Source: JBEKIK01 sp050013075 | GTDB taxonomy: Bacteria > Planctomycetota > Planctomycetia > Pirellulales > Thermoguttaceae | Assembly: GCA_050013075.1 (NCBI GenBank) | Contig: JBEKFZ010000003.1 | Span: forward strand, 1 to 64,000 | Reading direction: 5' to 3' | DNA: 64,000 nucleotides | Part shown: positions 61,343 through 64,000 of the stretch, one piece after another | Position numbering within the stretch: the stretch's first letter is position 1 | Layout: every line of letters begins with the position of its first letter | Program-made: the position numbers and the translations under genes | Notes under the pieces: generated by a model | The model's input: the letters and a program-made list of their open reading frames with translations, nothing else | Told to the model about the DNA's origin: nothing | Database searches by the model: none

Positions 61343-62767
61343 ATGACAATCCGCAAGATGATTATCGTGGGATGCGTGGCTTTTTTATTCCGCCTGATAT
61401 TTATATTTTGGGGCCTTTCGGATTGGAATTTAATGCCGCAAAACACCATGAGCATCGTATATTTTTGCCAAGGCTACGGGATTTGCGCCGGATACGGTTA
61501 CGTGAGTGAAAACTGGGGTGAAAAGCCTTTTCATAATCTCACTGAGCTCAGAAAATTAGTCGATCAAGGACTGCATGTTACTCCGCAAACGGCTCCGCAG
61601 TTTGGTGAGAAGGCATTTTTCCCCGAGATGTTGCATCCACCCGGCATGGCATTGCTGGTCGCCGCCATTCATTGGGTAACAGGCATGCGTGTCGATCTGT
61701 ATTTTGAAATACTAGGGATGCTTCTGGATACGACATCCGCCTGTCTTTTCTACTGGATGGTTTGGAAGTTCTTCAGCGAGCGCATCGCCTTTATGGCCGG
61801 TCTGATTTACGCGTTATATCCTCCATTGGCTTTTTCAACCACCCTGGATAGATTATCAGAATCATATCTGCCGATACTTATTCTGGCCTCTTTAGTCTTT
61901 GTACTACAATCTACTCGTGGTTCGGGTCGAAAAGTCGCCCTTTGGTGGCTTCTGGCCGGCTTAATGGTGGGAATCAGTTCTTACTTGCGGCCGGACTATC
62001 TTATGGTGCCGGTTGCCTATGGATTCGCCCTATGGATATATACCCGCCGGTTTTGGCGATCAATGCTTGCCATGATAACGATCCAGGCCGTTGCATTAAC
62101 GGTGCTGACGCCTTGGGCTTATCGGAACCATCAACTATGCGGTAGATGGATCTTCACTTCGACGTCGGTGGGTTGGACGCTGTTTGCAGGACTTGGCGAA
62201 TACAACAACCCGTGGGGTTACATCGGCCTAGACGAGAATATCGCTGTCGAAGCCCACAAACAAGGTTTTTACGCGCCCGAAAGTCCCGAGGCCGATTTAT
62301 ACTTTCGAAATCGGTTCCGGGAATCAATCAGGAGCAAACCGTTGGGGTTCCTGTCCTCGATAGTCAAACGACTGCCCATGGCCATTCTAGCGCCACAGGG
62401 GTTCGGCTACAAAAACCCCTATAAAACCAGCCGTTTCACTGATACAATGCGAAAGGGTCAGGATCGCTACGACGTGATTTTCTCCAGACCATTGTACATT
62501 ATTAAGGCATATTGGGAGTTTCTTTTGATGGGCGCTATCAGTGTTGCCGGCCTTCTGTCCAGTTTAGTAATGCTGTTTTTTGAAAGGCGCCGATTCGGAT
62601 TGGTGTTTTTGCTGTTGTCTCCGCACCTTTATTCCATCGGGGTTCACCTATTGACTTACTACGAACCCATATACGTGCTTCCCAGCATGTTTTCATTTTT
62701 AATCGGTTTGGCGTATGTCCTTTCCCGAGAATGGCGACACCGCGACGCGTCGGTTGTTACATGCTAA
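61343..62767 (+). CDS. ArnT/PMT-like GT-C glycosyltransferase
   Basis: The 474-residue protein has about ten membrane helices. The first loop (SDWNLMPQNTMSIVYFCQGY, about 26-45) and the later block EMLHPPGMALLVAAIHWVTG (about 95-114) are laid out as in the dolichyl-phosphate mannosyltransferase (PMT/GT39) family, where the first periplasmic loop holds the catalytic acid and HPPG-like sites. It would transfer a sugar from polyprenyl phosphate outside the cytoplasm; the protein or glycan acceptor is unknown. AAAAGGTG precedes the start ATG. It is 76 bases after the similar gene at 59671. Confidence 0.82.
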   Translation: MTIRKMIIVGCVAFLFRLIFIFWGLSDWNLMPQNTMSIVYFCQGYGICAGYGYVSENWGEKPFHNLTELRKLVDQGLHVTPQTAPQFGEKAFFPEMLHPPGMALLVAAIHWVTGMRVDLYFEILGMLLDTTSACLFYWMVWKFFSERIAFMAGLIYALYPPLAFSTTLDRLSESYLPILILASLVFVLQSTRGSGRKVALWWLLAGLMVGISSYLRPDYLMVPVAYGFALWIYTRRFWRSMLAMITIQAVALTVLTPWAYRNHQLCGRWIFTSTSVGWTLFAGLGEYNNPWGYIGLDENIAVEAHKQGFYAPESPEADLYFRNRFRESIRSKPLGFLSSIVKRLPMAILAPQGFGYKNPYKTSRFTDTMRKGQDRYDVIFSRPLYIIKAYWEFLLMGAISVAGLLSSLVMLFFERRRFGLVFLLLSPHLYSIGVHLLTYYEPIYVLPSMFSFLIGLAYVLSREWRHRDASVVTC

Positions 62768-62911
62768 CTTACGTTAAATGGCGGCCATGTCTCCATCGTC
62801 GTGGAATTAACAGTCGTTATGACCGATTACAGATTGATAATTGCCGTTGGAATCAATCTGGAATTCATTTGTAAATTAACTAATCTCATATAACAAAGAA
62901 AAGTCATTCCC

Positions 62912-63838
62912 TTGAAAACTTTAGTTACCGGCGGAGCGGGATTTATCGGCTCCAATCTTGTGCGGTTGTTGCTCGAAAACGGACACCAGGTTGTGGTGCT
63001 CGATAATTTGTTTTCCGGTTACCGTAAAAATCTGGATCTGTTTCCTCAAGTGCAATTTGTCGAGGGCGACGTCCGCGACGCAGCCGCCGTGCTTCGATGT
63101 ACGGCGGGGGTGGAGGTGATCTTCCACATGGCGGCCTCGGTCGGTAACACCCGCTCCATCGAGCACCCCCTCGAAGACGCCGAAATCAACGTGTTGGGCA
63201 CTTTACGGGTGCTCGAGGCGGCGCGGAGCTCGGGCGTGCGCAAAGTGGTGTTCTCCTCCTCGGCCGGCATTTTTGGCGAACTTAAAACCCTGCCCATTCG
63301 CGAAGATCACCCCGTTGAGCCCGATTCCCCTTACGGCGCCACCAAGCTCGCAGCGGAAAAGCTCTGCCTGATCTATGCCAAGCTTTATCCGCTGGAAGCG
63401 GTGTGCCTGCGGTACTTCAACGTTTACGGCGTCAATCAGCGATACGACGCCTATGGCAACGCGATACCTATTTTTGCGCACCGTATTTTGCACGGCGAAC
63501 CGGTGATAATCTTCGATGACGGCGAGCAGACTCGCGATTTCATCAATGCCCGCGACGTGGCCAAGGCGAACTACCTGGCCGGGCTTTCCCGGGGAATTTC
63601 CGGGCCGTTCAATATAGGCAGCGGCACGCGGATTACAATCAACCGGCTGGTGGAGTTGCTTTGCCAAGTCAGCGGCATTCGGGCGCGGGTGGAGCACGGC
63701 CCGCCCCGTAAAGGCGACGTGCGCGACAGCCTGGCCGATGTTGCGCCCGCCAAAAAGGCCTTTGGGTTCGAGCCCGGCATGTCCTTGGAAAAAGGCCTTG
63801 CCGAGTATATGGACTGGGCCAAGAAAGAAATGGTGTAG
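62912..63838 (+). CDS. NAD-dependent sugar epimerase/dehydratase
   Basis: The 308-residue extended SDR starts at a TTG with KTLVTGGAGFIGSNLVRLLL, the NAD site, then VEGDVRDAAAVLRC (about 51-64) and a catalytic SPYGATKLAAEKL (Tyr and Lys about 142 and 146). It ends with the SDR-typical GDVRDSLADVAPAKKAFGFE. It resembles UDP-glucose or UDP-GlcNAc 4-epimerases. The partner next to it, a UDP-GlcNAc 2-epimerase, suggests a UDP-HexNAc substrate; GalNAc or uronate routes are possible. The stop lies 4 bases before the wecB start, an operon-like gap. No aberration is visible. Confidence 0.87.
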   Translation: MKTLVTGGAGFIGSNLVRLLLENGHQVVVLDNLFSGYRKNLDLFPQVQFVEGDVRDAAAVLRCTAGVEVIFHMAASVGNTRSIEHPLEDAEINVLGTLRVLEAARSSGVRKVVFSSSAGIFGELKTLPIREDHPVEPDSPYGATKLAAEKLCLIYAKLYPLEAVCLRYFNVYGVNQRYDAYGNAIPIFAHRILHGEPVIIFDDGEQTRDFINARDVAKANYLAGLSRGISGPFNIGSGTRITINRLVELLCQVSGIRARVEHGPPRKGDVRDSLADVAPAKKAFGFEPGMSLEKGLAEYMDWAKKEMV

Positions 63839-63842
63839 ATCG

Positions 63843-64000
63843 GTGTCCACGGATTTGAAAATCATGACGATTCTCGGCACAAGACCGGAAATTATCCGCT
63901 TGTGCCTGATCCTCAAGCGCCTGGACGCCCTATGCGAGCACGTCCTGGTGCACACCGGCCAGAATTACGTCGATAGGCTTAACCGCATTTTCTTCGAGGA
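63843..64000 (+). CDS. wecB: UDP-GlcNAc 2-epimerase (non-hydrolysing), partial
   Basis: The window ends inside the gene; 52 codons are seen. GTG 63843 begins STDLKIMTILGTRPEIIRLC, with the family GTRPEIIR motif that binds UDP, and HTGQNYVDRLNRIFFE follows, matching the HTGQHYD-type region. This enzyme interconverts UDP-GlcNAc and UDP-ManNAc. ATG 63864 is an alternative start. Spacing to the preceding epimerase gene is 4 bases. Confidence 0.88.
   Translation, partial: MSTDLKIMTILGTRPEIIRLCLILKRLDALCEHVLVHTGQNYVDRLNRIFFE

Overview
The window reads as chromosomal DNA of a planctomycete. The signs are two prepilin-like DUF1559 proteins with the C-terminal H-x9-DG motif, four PEP-CTERM proteins with certain anchors plus a giant PEP-CTERM protease-autotransporter-repeat protein, an exosortase with EpsI, a split-type glycine decarboxylase operon, and small proteins of a kind I associate only with Planctomycetota. 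A Pirellulales-like relative is my guess, not something the sequence proves. I saw no rRNA, tRNA, CRISPR array or complete insertion sequence.

Layout. 1-7 kb holds a PEP-CTERM protein, a small planctomycete-type protein, a Cys-rich secreted protein next to a DUF1559 pseudopilin, a TPR lipoprotein, and an FHA protein with a small partner. 7-12.5 kb is a leftward glycine cleavage operon, gcvT-gcvH-gcvPA-gcvPB followed by a lipoate/octanoate transferase. 12.5-20.5 kb carries a PEP-CTERM protein, an RmlD-like reductase whose YxxxK motif has lost its Lys, a lipoprotein, a papain-like protease with a PEP-CTERM anchor, holA and gmd. 20.6-42 kb is a broken-up envelope region: a UDP-sugar dehydrogenase, an RmlC-like epimerase, a Wza-like exporter, a trypsin-like PEP-CTERM protein, a 1483-residue TPR protein, VanZ-like, rmlA and rmlB, and then the rightward set exosortase - Wzz/tyrosine kinase - EpsI.

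42.3-64 kb is one long rightward surface-glycan locus. It starts with a complete CMP-pseudaminic acid pathway (pseB-C-F-G-H-I) that has an acyl carrier protein and a KAS III enzyme inserted before pseI. Next come a flippase and a protein with the E/D-D-G and HP motifs of bacterial sialyltransferases, a candidate pseudaminyltransferase. Then follow methyltransferases, glycosyltransferases, a Wzy-like polymerase, membrane glycosyltransferases, an epimerase and the start of a UDP-GlcNAc 2-epimerase. Between 52.0 and 55.1 kb the locus is littered with fused remnants of gmd, a GT4 gene and a wzy gene, evidence of repeated recombination.

Together the genes describe an envelope-building region: nucleotide sugars (GDP-4-keto-deoxymannose, dTDP-sugar, UDP-uronate, CMP-Pse) are made, assembled by glycosyltransferases, flipped and polymerised, with chain length set by the Wzz/kinase and export by the Wza-like protein. 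The exosortase would process PEP-CTERM proteins, two of which carry protease domains. Intergenic space is rich in small repeats: heptanucleotide tandem repeats at four loci, a palindromic GAAACCGCTTGCGGTTTC family, and two copies of a 118-141 bp MITE-like element. G+C changes abruptly inside pseG and near the 3' end of the sialyltransferase-like gene, which marks mosaic junctions.
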